A DNA stretch of 64,000 nt from Stentor coeruleus (lineage: Eukaryota > Ciliophora > Heterotrichea > Heterotrichida > Stentoridae), in the NCBI GenBank assembly GCA_001970955.1, contig MPUH01000038.1, forward strand, positions 62,001 through 126,000, in the 5' to 3' direction. Below are positions 10,166 to 20,441 of the stretch, one piece after another (positions within the stretch are counted from its first letter, which is position 1; every line of letters begins with the position of its first letter). The notes below the pieces were generated by a model that was given only the letters and a program-made list of their open reading frames with translations, made no database searches and had not been told where the DNA came from. The translations under genes were made by a program, and so were the position numbers.

Positions 10166-10844
10166 TTATTAAATAGCGTTTATCACAATTTTTCTGTAAA
10201 GTGCGTAGTGGGTTTTATTAAAGGGTTGGTTTGTGAATTTTTATTATGTTATTAAAGGAAATAAGAGGGTTTTAGTTTTAAAAATATAGGATTTGGTAGG
10301 GTAGTTTGTGTAAGAAAAGGGAATATTTGATAGAGGATGAAGTTTTGGAATAGGATGGGGAGTTGAGGTTGATATTGATATTGTAAAATAGACAGGGAAT
10401 ATTAAAGAGAAGCTAAAATTATTATTTTGTGATTGGGTTGTAGGAATTGTTTTAGTATGAATAGAGTTGTGTAATAGAAGTGAAATTAGATAAAAGTTTT
10501 GTTTATTTGGATATTATAATTTGGATTTCTTGACTTTAGCTGTGCGATAAATTAGAGTATAAACACATAAAATGTAATACTAAAAATAACCCTTTAGACT
10601 TAAGTCTTGAAAAAATAATCCACCCAATATGCAGTCCACATACCTTGATAAAATACAAAATATCCTCAACAAAAAAGTGTTGAATAATAAAAACAATGAG
10701 ATTTACAAAAAATTGACGATAAAATTAACCAAAACATTTCCAACACCCAATCCGATAACAATATCTATCAACGACATGCTAGGATCCACAACAACCTTCA
10801 AAAATTAGCCTATTATATAAAATTAACCATTTTTATATACAGTT
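10166..10844. other. Divergent intergenic region with a strand-composition switch
   Basis: The left part (10166-10560), upstream of the minus-strand LITAF-like gene, is T/G-rich on the plus strand. The right part (10600-10844), upstream of the plus-strand armadillo gene, is A/C-rich. The change fits two divergent promoters meeting near 10.56-10.6 kb. No defined promoter motif was recognised. Confidence 0.5.
10629..10808 (+). CDS. Possible 59-residue small protein
   Basis: An ATG-to-TAG frame of 60 codons lies just upstream of the armadillo gene. The product is Lys/Asn/Thr-rich (MQSTYLDKIQNILNKK...), with no domain or membrane segment. It may be only a chance frame in an A/C-rich 5' flank that is poor in TAA and TGA. 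Confidence 0.2.
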   Translation: MQSTYLDKIQNILNKKVLNNKNNEIYKKLTIKLTKTFPTPNPITISINDMLGSTTTFKN

Positions 10845-12278
10845 ATGCAGAGCTTCCAAAAATACAATGTTTCCGAGTTCCTAAAAGACAGGCATCCTTA
10901 TCTCGACCCACCATTTACAAGCAATATCGACCCAACGCAAGTGACTTTGGCTGTATTTTTCCGTAAAATACCCAAACTTGCCGCATGTCTCGAGTTTGAA
11001 AACCTCCCATTTCACCTAAGAACAGATGCTTTGCATACTTTAAACGAATTAGTTTCTCATCAGGAAACAAAAGATACAATGATCCAAATAGGTATTTTAA
11101 AATCCTGTGCTGAATTACTTATCTCAGAAAGCCCAAATGTTCGTAAAGAAGCTGCTTTACTTATTGGTGGCTTAGTAACTTTAATGCAAGGTAGAAGTTT
11201 ACTTATTGATAGTGAAGTCTTCCCCCCTTTACAAGATAAATTAGTTGATTCTGAGACTTCAGTAAGGACTGCTGTAGCTTGGACTTTAAAAAGAATCCTC
11301 ATATCTCGTGATGGAGTTGATAGAATTGTTGAGACTGGGACTGTTCCAACTATGGTAAAAGCGTTTATTAAATATGCTAATGCGCCTAAAAGAGAGAATA
11401 AAGATTATCTTATTGAACTTTTGGAAGGATTTGTTAATGTTAGTCAATATGATAATGGAATTGAACCTATGCTTGGAACTGGACTGACTAAATGCTTGAT
11501 TGGGTTTTTGACTTTTGGGAATAGTTTGGATGAGGTTGATAGAATAAATCAACTGACTTTGAATGTGATTTCCAATATGTCGGCAAATCATAATGGGAAA
11601 AGTGAAGCTTGTGAAGGTATGGCTATTGAGGCGGTTGGAAGGTTTCTTAAGAAAAAAGCAACGAATGAACAGAGAAAATTAGCTGCTTCGGTTATTATGT
11701 CTGTGTCAATTGCCCTTGATGGGAAATATCATGCGGTTAGATGTAATAATGAAGGTATCCCAGTGATACTTAAAAGGCTTTATTCATTACTTTTAACTTC
11801 AGTTAAAGATATCAGAGATAATGCTAAACAGTGCTTTCTTAACATAGCTGAACTACCTGAAGGTTATGATAAGTCTGTGATAATTTTATCAAAAAATATT
11901 CCTATATTAGATGAAGTCTTTGGCACACATTGTATTAAATCCTTAGCAAGACTATTACCTAAACTATCATCATATAAAAATCCTCCTAATATAGATTCGA
12001 ATGAATTGCCAATGTACCAAAGATGTATAAAATCTCTAAGGTTTTTAATAGACAAATACGAACAAGCAGTTAACGAAGCTATAGATACAGTGAATATTTC
12101 CCAAAAACTCGGACCATTTCTAGCAGAAAGTAGTGGGGTTAGTGAAGATGCTGCACATTTACTAAAAAAAATCACTAGTAAATGTTCACATAATAAAGAA
12201 ATCCTCAGGGTTTTTATAGCAACTATAGCTGACTCAGACATCAAGCGTAATCTTGTAAGGTTTCCAGGACTTGTTTAA
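10845..12278 (+). CDS. RSPH14: Armadillo-repeat protein, radial spoke head 14 homologue
   Basis: The 477-residue protein is almost entirely armadillo/HEAT-like helical repeats. Several segments run in the same order as RSPH14 (RTDR1): an N-terminal DPT...KIPKL, RTDALHTLNELV, IGILKSCAELLISESPNVR, then RKLAASVIMSVSIALDGK and NIAELPEGYDKS near the C-terminus. RSPH14 is a radial spoke protein of motile axonemes. Here the protein is longer than the vertebrate form (~350 aa), with insertions between repeats and about 90 extra C-terminal residues. A generic importin-like armadillo protein is the alternative, but the ordered matches favour RSPH14. The expected location is the ciliary axoneme. No intron is needed. 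Confidence 0.72.
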   Translation: MQSFQKYNVSEFLKDRHPYLDPPFTSNIDPTQVTLAVFFRKIPKLAACLEFENLPFHLRTDALHTLNELVSHQETKDTMIQIGILKSCAELLISESPNVRKEAALLIGGLVTLMQGRSLLIDSEVFPPLQDKLVDSETSVRTAVAWTLKRILISRDGVDRIVETGTVPTMVKAFIKYANAPKRENKDYLIELLEGFVNVSQYDNGIEPMLGTGLTKCLIGFLTFGNSLDEVDRINQLTLNVISNMSANHNGKSEACEGMAIEAVGRFLKKKATNEQRKLAASVIMSVSIALDGKYHAVRCNNEGIPVILKRLYSLLLTSVKDIRDNAKQCFLNIAELPEGYDKSVIILSKNIPILDEVFGTHCIKSLARLLPKLSSYKNPPNIDSNELPMYQRCIKSLRFLIDKYEQAVNEAIDTVNISQKLGPFLAESSGVSEDAAHLLKKITSKCSHNKEILRVFIATIADSDIKRNLVRFPGLV

Positions 12279-12389
12279 GTTTAGAATAGCTTAATCTGAC
12301 TAGTATATACATTATATTCTATATTTTTTATCTAACTTATAAAAATTACTATAAAAAAAACCTAATAAGCTGAATACGGATTATTTAAC

Positions 12390-15300
12390 TTACGAAGGTT
12401 TTGGGTGTATTTCTTTAAGTTTCTGATACTTTTCTATGTTTTCATTAAGATTCTCTATATACTGATTTATGTGTGGGTTCAGCCAAAGATTAAGACAATC
12501 CCACAATGGTCTTATCACGAATTTCAAAAACCCAAACTCACTAGCATAATAAACTTCAGGTCTATCAAGATCCTTCATAATCTCCGTTGGGGGTAATCCT
12601 AAAGAAATCTCTTCTTGGAACTGTAGTGTAAACTCATCACAAACTTTTTTACTCCATTTCTGATATTGATCATATTTTTTACAAGGATGGGATAAATCAG
12701 CACTATGTATCAAAATACAAGCCAAACCTTCTAAATCAGAATTTTTCAATGGTGTTTCTTCAATATCTTTAAACCTACTACTCATAGTTGTGATTTCCTC
12801 AACATGTTTTGCCATATCCGTGCCTAAAATACTAGCAACAACAAGTTTTCTAAACGATTTCTTAGCATCAACATTGAATTTCTCTATCAAATTGCATTTC
12901 TCATTTTGTAGGATTTTAAAAGTTACAGCAGAATGATGGTTTTCTAATACGCTTTTATCATTGTAAATAAGTGCTAAATGGCTTCCTCTATTGATTTCAA
13001 AAGTATTATTCCTACCTGGGTGTTCAAGATCATGACAAAACGCAGCGATAAACAAAGCAAAAATCTCATTAGCAGAAAAAAATGTCCCAGCTTGTGTGCT
13101 TGATAACAACATATAAGTAGCATGAAGTACATTAAATCCATGATAGAAATTATGGAAAGGATTATCCCAAACCCCATAATGTTCTTTAACAAGTTTAGAA
13201 AAGTTCATAAGTGAATCAGAATTAATTTCCATTTGACTAAGTAAGTCAAAATCTTGAAACATAGCTTTAATATAAGGGAAATGATCTTCAATAATAAAAG
13301 GATCAAGGTCAATATCCCTAAGGTCGGTTAATATTGATGTTTCAATAACTTCAACCATAATCCTACTTCCTCTTCTTGGAAGTTCTTCAGTTCTAAAAGT
13401 TTCATGATGGATTGAAGTATCTAAACCTATATATTCAGATATAGCTTTATTAGAATACCCTTGTACTGTTGGCATTTGTGACATGATATCAGCAGTATTC
13501 AAATTCCCTTGTTTCAAAGTTTTGATAACATCTTCTAAATGTATTTTTGTATCTGGGTCGCCTAGAGCTTTACTAATCGCCCCAAGTTTTTGAATACATT
13601 TTTGTAAAGAAGTCTCCCCATAAATTGAACTTTTCATACTTTGGACTTCAAGTTGCATTTTTTCAAGTTTTGAGCTTAGTTCAGCTAATGCAGAAGCGTC
13701 TTCTAATATAAGAACAACACCTACAGTTTCAGATTTATTGAAAGTTTGAACTGAAGCGACTGTATAATGGAAGTACATATCTGAACCTTGTGATTGTTGA
13801 AGAGATTTTGTCATACCAGGCCCGGTTCTAGTGCGTTTAAAACTAGCACTAGAGATTTTCTGTTGTTTTTTCTGTATACGTTTTGTTGGGTTTTGCATTA
13901 CTGATGTAATATCAAGAACTAGTTCACGATTTTCCCTAAGCCAGGATGAATAATGACTTTTCACAGCAATTTTTTTTGTTATTCCAAATAAAGGTTTTAT
14001 AGACTTGTTAGAATAATCTAGTATCCCTTCACTATTAAAAACAAGGATATAATTGCCTATTGAATTTAGGATGTTTAATATTCTAGACCTTTCTGTTATA
14101 TTATGCATAAACATACTACAGTTTTGTAAGGCTGAAGATATGATTTCACAGAATATGACTAATGTTTCTTCATCTGACTCATCGAAAAATCCTTTTTTTT
14201 TATTGATCATTTGTAAAGCTGCAATAACTTTGCCTTGGGTATCAAGAACTGGCATACATAACATTGTAGAAGTTCTGTAACCTGTTTTTTTATCCATAGC
14301 TGGGTCAAAACGTGGATCTTCGTATACGTCACGAATGTTCTCGGTTTGTCCTGTTTGAGCTACATTACCGATTATTCCTTTGCCAATTGGGATCCTGAAG
14401 TCTACTGGGATTTCTTTTTCTAAACCTTGAGATTTTACTACCATTTCTTTACCTTCTATTATGAAAACTGTAGCACGGTCACAATCAAGGAGTTTTTGTG
14501 ATGCTGTGCGGATTGTTGATATTAATGCATGGTTATTAAGATTTGATGCATATTGTTTGATAAATTGTCTTAAAGAATCTGGACTTTCTCCTTTATCATG
14601 AGCTACAAAAGATATACTCATTGCAGTAGCGAATTCATTGAGAATTTGTTCATCTTCCTTATTGAAACTACAATAGTAAGATAGTGTATCATCACGTTTA
14701 TTATAAGCTTTAATAAGTAATCTGGGCATTTTTTTCTCTACAAATGGGATGACAATAATATTTTCCTTACCAAACATTGACTCTAAAGTTACTGGCCTAC
14801 CACTTTCTAAAGACTTTGCAAGTAGCCCCTGGTCTTCTAAATGTGATTTTTTAATAATCTTACCTTTTTTATACAAATACTCAATAAACTCCCCAGCATC
14901 TTCATAAGTCACAGCAGCTTGTTCAGTATTTATTACAGCACATAACATCTCAAGCCCTGATTTAATAAGTTTCTCAAAATTCTTAGCCTCATAAAGTTTA
15001 TGCATAATATCCTTAACCAACAAAATCTTATTCAAAGTTGAATTAGCTACAAAAAACACTTGTTTACACCATTGTTGTAACATTTTATGTCTTCTTCCAA
15101 CTTGTATAGCATCTCTAATATCTTTAATATTATCATTTGTATTAGAAAGATAATCTTTTGGGATTATCGACACAAATTCAGCTATTGCCAATTCTTCTGG
15201 ACCAAAATTTATACTAGCATTAGCAAAAGCAATAACCCCTAAAGATCGATCTTGAACAATTATAGGCATAGCAAGGAAGGATTGAACTTTGGAATCACCT

Positions 15301-17381
15301 CCTAAAGAGTCGATAAGTTTATCAAATTGTGGATGTTGATAAGTCCCTGATCTGATACAAATAATTTCTTTAGTTTGCATACAAAGATTAACAAGTCCAG
15401 ATGGTTTTGCTAAGCTACTATTTGCTATATCTATAAGATGTTGTTCATGTGGGTCCATTATAAAAAGTTTAGATGCTTGACTTGGGACAAGTGTTCTAAG
15501 TCGTTTTGATAGGATATTTAGAGCTGATTCAGGTTTTGCTTTCATTTCTTGGAGCATGTTTTTTATTTCCCCAAGTTTGGTTGGAGAGACACTAGTAAGA
15601 GAATATATACTATTTGATCGGACTATTTGAGGACTAACAGAAGATTTAAGTAACTCAGAAACTTCTTCAGGTAAAAAGTGTATTGAAGTATGAGGTCTTC
15701 TAGAATTGGCAATTCGGAATCTAATTTCAGGAGAAGCATCCTGGGTTTCTTCTGTTTGCTGGGTATTCAAATGCATTTCTTCATTTCTATAAATCCACAA
15801 ACACTCTAGTAACCCAGCAACTTTTCCGCTGATTTTTTCAATTATCTCCTGTTCTTCTTGACTAAACTCTTTATGTGGCCTAAAAACTGATATTAATCCA
15901 ATAACAGGTTGTAAAGTTAAATTACTAATAATAGGTTGTATCATGCCAATTTTATCATAACTAGACAAATCAGAAACTGGGACATTATCAGGAAGTGTAA
16001 CACGTGCTTGTTTGAAAAAAACATATCCAAACAATGTATCTTTACATATTGGCTGAGTAAGTTCATCACAATTTTCAGATTGTTGAGTCCAAAAAACATT
16101 AGAAATCTGATTAGCGAAATATACAGCACATGAATCTACTATAAGGAAATTATTAATAACCCTTCGAATCTCTGCAAATATTCTTGGATAATCATAAAGT
16201 TCATGAGAACTTATAGCAAAAGAGTTTAATTCTTTAAATAAAGTTCCAACAGTTCGGTCACTAGTGTTTTTATCCCCAATACTAGATACAAAATTATCAC
16301 GAGGTAAAGATGAGAGGATTTCTGATATTTTACTAGCAAAAGTTTCATCAACTGGGCTAAAAGATGTGCTTTTTCTAAAGTATTCTATACAGCCTAAAGG
16401 TTCTTTTTCAGGAGAAAAAATAGGACAAGCTAGAAGGCTTTTCATTCTCATTTGCATTTCTTGGTCCCATAAAGGTTCTGTTGATAATTCGCTGATATTG
16501 AGGATTTGTTTTGATGAAATCAGAGAGTATTCTGCTGTTTTTGTTGTTAAAACTTTAGAATCGTAAGTATCCATGCCTAGGGCAATTATGGGTTTTAATA
16601 CTTCTCCTATGAAAAGATGGAAAATTACCCCTTCACAGAGCATCACTTGGCTGATTTGCTGGATGCTGTTTTTGGTTAGTTTAAATTCGCTTTGGATAAC
16701 TTTTATACATTTTTCTAAAGAATTTCTTCGATGGATTGCCCGAACACCAAGACTCATAAGCTTTGTGCTTTCTTCAACTTGTTCTTTAACATTGTTTAGT
16801 TTCTTTTTTAAATCAGAACAATAAGTATGAATATCATAATGATTTATTGCCCATAAACCAAGAGCTTCAGTCATACAAAGATCACCTTCTGAAAAATAGC
16901 ATAAAGAACTGTTCTCGTCTAGTTTGTTGAAGAGAAGGAGGACTAGTCTGCATTGGCCATCTTTTGTTATAGGAACACATGCTACTGATGAAGCCTGGAC
17001 GATTTCTTTAGCAGGTACAACATAAGGGTGGAATTGAACTTTAAAAGAATTGTAAAATGATGACGCTGAAGCATTGTTTACTGTTTGTGGCTCTTTACTC
17101 AATGCAACATACCCAGGAAGGGAGTCTTCATTTACTGGAATAGCTTTAGTTGTTTGTAATGTTTTGTAAAGTAAAAGATTGGATTCTTCAACAAAAAAAA
17201 CTTCAACCCAGCTAGCTCCTGTAAATGAACGTAAAGACTTTCTTAAGTAATCACTAATCATTACATTTGATACATTTTGACTTTGAAATAAAACTTGAGT
17301 TTCTTTGACTATTCTTAGTAGATATTCACCTGGACTACTAGAGGGAAGACCTTTACTTAAACTTCTTGTAAACTCAAACAT
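12390..17381 (-). CDS. GAF-array/PAS/HD cyclic-nucleotide phosphodiesterase (1,663 aa)
   Basis: The C-terminal ~300 residues form a class I 3',5'-cyclic nucleotide phosphodiesterase domain. The general-acid region is NPFHNFYHGFNVLHATYM. The metal motif HDLEHPGRNN starts at H1450, and HSADLSHP carries D1562. Ahead of it lie about five or six GAF-type domains covering residues ~1-1110. The last has the NK-F-DE signature of cyclic-nucleotide-binding GAFs (INKKKGFFDESDEE). A PAS-like segment follows (~1115-1260) and leads into a coiled linker. The protein should hydrolyse cAMP and/or cGMP under allosteric GAF control. Oddly, the invariant purine-clamping glutamine is Glu1615 (SEFGFLKFVIRPLW where other PDEs have SQVGFID), encoded GAG at 12537-12539. 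This could change nucleotide selectivity or activity. There is no membrane segment. It is the longest minus-strand gene here and needs no intron. Confidence 0.92.
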   Translation of the reverse strand: MFEFTRSLSKGLPSSSPGEYLLRIVKETQVLFQSQNVSNVMISDYLRKSLRSFTGASWVEVFFVEESNLLLYKTLQTTKAIPVNEDSLPGYVALSKEPQTVNNASASSFYNSFKVQFHPYVVPAKEIVQASSVACVPITKDGQCRLVLLLFNKLDENSSLCYFSEGDLCMTEALGLWAINHYDIHTYCSDLKKKLNNVKEQVEESTKLMSLGVRAIHRRNSLEKCIKVIQSEFKLTKNSIQQISQVMLCEGVIFHLFIGEVLKPIIALGMDTYDSKVLTTKTAEYSLISSKQILNISELSTEPLWDQEMQMRMKSLLACPIFSPEKEPLGCIEYFRKSTSFSPVDETFASKISEILSSLPRDNFVSSIGDKNTSDRTVGTLFKELNSFAISSHELYDYPRIFAEIRRVINNFLIVDSCAVYFANQISNVFWTQQSENCDELTQPICKDTLFGYVFFKQARVTLPDNVPVSDLSSYDKIGMIQPIISNLTLQPVIGLISVFRPHKEFSQEEQEIIEKISGKVAGLLECLWIYRNEEMHLNTQQTEETQDASPEIRFRIANSRRPHTSIHFLPEEVSELLKSSVSPQIVRSNSIYSLTSVSPTKLGEIKNMLQEMKAKPESALNILSKRLRTLVPSQASKLFIMDPHEQHLIDIANSSLAKPSGLVNLCMQTKEIICIRSGTYQHPQFDKLIDSLGGDSKVQSFLAMPIIVQDRSLGVIAFANASINFGPEELAIAEFVSIIPKDYLSNTNDNIKDIRDAIQVGRRHKMLQQWCKQVFFVANSTLNKILLVKDIMHKLYEAKNFEKLIKSGLEMLCAVINTEQAAVTYEDAGEFIEYLYKKGKIIKKSHLEDQGLLAKSLESGRPVTLESMFGKENIIVIPFVEKKMPRLLIKAYNKRDDTLSYYCSFNKEDEQILNEFATAMSISFVAHDKGESPDSLRQFIKQYASNLNNHALISTIRTASQKLLDCDRATVFIIEGKEMVVKSQGLEKEIPVDFRIPIGKGIIGNVAQTGQTENIRDVYEDPRFDPAMDKKTGYRTSTMLCMPVLDTQGKVIAALQMINKKKGFFDESDEETLVIFCEIISSALQNCSMFMHNITERSRILNILNSIGNYILVFNSEGILDYSNKSIKPLFGITKKIAVKSHYSSWLRENRELVLDITSVMQNPTKRIQKKQQKISSASFKRTRTGPGMTKSLQQSQGSDMYFHYTVASVQTFNKSETVGVVLILEDASALAELSSKLEKMQLEVQSMKSSIYGETSLQKCIQKLGAISKALGDPDTKIHLEDVIKTLKQGNLNTADIMSQMPTVQGYSNKAISEYIGLDTSIHHETFRTEELPRRGSRIMVEVIETSILTDLRDIDLDPFIIEDHFPYIKAMFQDFDLLSQMEINSDSLMNFSKLVKEHYGVWDNPFHNFYHGFNVLHATYMLLSSTQAGTFFSANEIFALFIAAFCHDLEHPGRNNTFEINRGSHLALIYNDKSVLENHHSAVTFKILQNEKCNLIEKFNVDAKKSFRKLVVASILGTDMAKHVEEITTMSSRFKDIEETPLKNSDLEGLACILIHSADLSHPCKKYDQYQKWSKKVCDEFTLQFQEEISLGLPPTEIMKDLDRPEVYYASEFGFLKFVIRPLWDCLNLWLNPHINQYIENLNENIEKYQKLKEIHPKPS

Positions 17382-17827
17382 TATTATTCTTTACCATAAG
17401 TTTTAATTAATGGATATTGTTTTAATAAGATTTTTGACTATAAAGCTTTTAAAAAATAGTATACAACATAAAGTAATAAGATAAGATATTTTTAATAAGG
17501 TTATTAGAAATTTATAAAGAGATTTAAAGGCTAAATGATATAATTTTTTAGGTTTATGAATTTTGGTGAGGGTATGATTTGAGAATTTTACAATTGGAAA
17601 TGTATAATAATTTTTTATGTAAGCGTAAAATTGAAGGTGAAAATTGAAATTGGAAGGAGATGATGAGAGAATATTGTTAGGATTGTTGTGGTTTTTTAAA
17701 GTGATTGCTTTTTTATTCAAAGTGAAATGGGTTAATGAAATAATTATTGTGAGAAAGTATTGGGTGATGAGCTGAAGATTTTATGTTGATATTTAATTGT
17801 ATATTGATTATGTTGGCTATTAGTCTT

Positions 17828-17942
17828 ACCTTGAAAGTTGGGTTGGATATTATTTAAGTTGTTGCATTTAATTTACAATTTCATNACCTTGAAAGTTGGG
17901 TTGGATATTATTTAAGTTGTTGCATTTAATTTACAATTTCAT
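17828..17942. repeat. 57-bp direct duplication around a single N
   Basis: Positions 17828-17884 and 17886-17942 are identical and flank N at 17885, as at the other contig joins. Confidence 0.85.
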
Positions 17943-18490
17943 TTTACAAATCTAATTACTTTAATAACATGTTTTTTATATAACCCTAATGAACACCTTA
18001 TAAAAAGGTATAAATTACAATTTTAGAGATTTATTATGAATTACTCTATATCATAAAAATACTTTATCTTTTTATAATAATTTTATCAACTAAATAATTA
18101 TAAGCTCACTTCTAATAAAAAATAGCTAAAAAAAACCACAGAAATCATCTTATCTAATAAGCATAACATAAAATTTATAATTGTATACTAATCAATCTAT
18201 AAATACCATAAAAATCCCTAATTTTCTAGTTGCTTCAAATACAAGTATCCCCATTACTCTAAAATCTAGTAATTTCCCAAATATTAATAATTCCATAATA
18301 TCCTCATCAGTAAAACCTAGTAAATATCCCTCTACACCTTATAGTATAACTAAAAATTCTTTAAAAACCCTTATTCATACCTACCTTTTACACTTTGTAA
18401 ACATGGGAAAAGATGCTAGCTTCTTATTCACAAATTAAGAGGATAAAGTTGTGTGTATTTTTTTAATAGTATAATACTCTGTCATCTCTG

Positions 18491-18796
18491 TGTAGGCAAA
18501 CATTTAATCAGCAGTCTACAAACCAATTTTATTCAAAGATGTCATCATGCGAAACTTAATGTTTTCATCTTGGAAGCAAATTGAAAAAAGAAAAAGAAAT
18601 CTTAAATGAAGCCACCTAAACTTTAGAAATCGAAAATCAGTATGAAAAAGAACACAATTTTTTTTTTATCTTAATAGACATCTTCTGCAAGAATTTAAAG
18701 AAAAAAATCAGAAATTTGTGCATGGATCTAGGGGATAATATAGGCCAATATCTATCGAACTCGAAGAAAAAATTAATTATCTTGCGAAACTATAAA
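18491..18796 (+). pseudogene. Decayed coding sequence, coiled-coil-like
   Basis: One frame from 18491 reads CRQTFNQQSTNQFYSKMSS, then HLGSKLKKEKEILNEAT, then TLEIENQYEKEHN, broken by two TAA codons. After a frame change it reads HLLQEFKEKNQKFVHGSRG and YRPISIELEEKINYLAKL, again with stops. The protein-like texture with scattered stops and shifts indicates a dead gene copy. No 15-nt intron removes these stops. The parent gene is not recognised. Confidence 0.45.
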
Positions 18797-18946
18797 AACC
18801 TAATCCTAGCCGATAAAATCTTTTTCACTCTATAAAAATTAGCTTAACAAATCTAAATAAATCTTAAAGTACTTTTCGTGGAAATAAACCCAATATTATG
18901 AGAAATAATAGTATATCTCTATTACTTTTTAAAACTATAGTAAAGG

Positions 18947-20263
18947 TTATTTTTTTTTAGTATTATCAAAATTCATAATCCGTCCTAAAGATGACGATAA
19001 AATACCAAATAAATCATTTTTAGCTTTTGTAGCAATAGATTTTATATCATTAAAAATAAGACCAGGCTCCACTTTATCTGATTCAGAATTTATTTTGCTA
19101 TGGTTAAAAGCAACTGTTTTTATTTCTTGACGCATATTTTTTATCAGTAACAATAAAGTTGTCACATGGGCTCGCAACTGAACTAATTCCACATTTTTTT
19201 CTTCATTTTTCTGCAATTTATTTACTAAAGCACTGTTTTGAATATACATTTCTTTGTTTCTACTTAATAATTACTCTAAAGATTTGGAAAACAGTTCATC
19301 AGAAAATTCAATGAGTTTTAAAAATTGTTCATGGTTTTTTTGCTGTAAAGCTTTGATAAAGTTTTCACATTCTGATGATGAAGATTGAATATTAGGTTTT
19401 TCTAATGAATTTTCTTTTATAATTTCATTTAATCCTGTAATAATAAGATTCAAATCATGGACTTGCTGCTGAAGCACTGAAGTTTTTCTTTTTTCTCCTT
19501 CGAATTTTTCATGTAATCTTTCATATCTTTCTTTTTCAATATCAAGTTCATATAAGCATTCCTTGATATCTTTTTCATTAGCCATTTCTTTCATTGATTT
19601 TTTTGAAAACAAACCAACAAGTTTTACATCAAAATCATCAGCGTGTGTTTTTTTCCTTACAAATTCTTTTGTCTCTGGGATTTCCTCAAACTTTTCACTA
19701 GGGTTTTTATCAGAAATTTTCTCAGTCTTTTCTTCAAGCTTTAGTTTCGCATCTTCTAATTCAATGTTTTTAGCAATCAGATTTTTATTCTGCTCTTCTA
19801 AATTTTTAGTATTTTCATTCAAAACCATAATCTGCTCTTGCAAATTTTTGATTTCCCTCTCTGAGAATTTTTCTTTTTTTTCATATTCCCCAATGTATGA
19901 ATTAAGATTTAAAATCTCTTTGTAAAGATCATCATATGAAATTTGGCTTTTGTTAAGAAAATTTTCAATATATTTTGGAGTCGAAGTATTACTTTTAGGC
20001 CTTTTAGGTTGATCTAAATCATGACTTGATAAAGTTATCTTTTTACCTTGAATTGTATCAAGCATTCCTGGGGCACTATTAAAGCTTTTTAAATATTTTT
20101 TATCAGGAGATGGGCTCTTGCTTAATTTTAAAACTGGTTGATTTTTAGATCTATTTGTGATTGATATAAAAGGTAAGAAATGTTGATCTTTTTTTATTTC
20201 CTCTTTTTGTCTGAAAAGTGATTGTCTGAATGCTTCCTTTAAGTATTTAGGTGGCTTAGACAT
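18947..20263 (-). CDS. Coiled-coil protein, paralogue A of a tandem pair (433 aa)
   Basis: Two open segments are joined by removing the 15-nt intron at 19260-19274, giving ...FSKSLE then NKEMYIQNSALVNKL in one frame. Residues 1-~110 are basic and Ser/Pro-rich. Residues ~115-330 are predicted coiled coil (NLEEQNKNLIAKNIELEDA). The C-terminal ~100 residues form a separate helical block containing LVQLRAHVTTLLLLIKNMRQ and ending in DLFGILSSSLGRIMNFD. The downstream neighbour in the window (20442-21623) has the same layout, the same intron position and a matching C-terminal block, so the two are tandem duplicates. The function is unknown; a cytoskeletal or cortical structural role is only a guess from composition. 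Confidence 0.75.
19260..19274 (-). other. 15-nt intron
   Basis: On the coding strand this reads GTAATTATTAAGTAG. Retaining it gives an immediate in-frame TAA. Removing it (phase 2) restores a Glu codon and continues the coiled coil. The A at position 10 is conserved. Confidence 0.88.
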
Positions 20264-20441
20264 ATTAATTAGAGAGCAGGTATATGGTTATAACATATTA
20301 TAAAATACCAGTCTAAAAATTACAATATTAAAAACACGATAATCTAATTATATTTTCTTTAAAATAAATTCACAAAACAATATTTCAAAATACATTAAAA
20401 AATCTTTTAATCTTACTCAATTTATAAGAAAAATTCAATAA

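Larger units (their letters stand above)
17382..18946. other. Intergenic ~1.6 kb with a duplication artefact and a gene relic
   Basis: Immediately upstream of the PDE gene the plus strand is T/G-rich. A minus-strand frame at 17403-17720 (105 codons, starting MNKKAITLKNHNN) is probably part of the PDE 5' flank and has no domain. The N-flanked duplication (17828-17942) and a decayed coding stretch (18491-18796) are listed separately. An open stretch at 18181-18438 lacks an ATG near its start and is Ser/Asn/Thr-rich. Confidence 0.45.

Noticed and set aside
11060-11591. Long antisense open frames within genes (for example opposite the armadillo, PDE and arrestin-fold genes)
   Set aside because: They are complements of well-supported coding sequence with no independent start context or protein-family resemblance.
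17403-17720. 105-residue minus-strand gene upstream of the PDE
   Set aside because: It has low-complexity composition, no domain, and lies in the A/C-rich sense-strand flank where stops are scarce. It is probably leader sequence.
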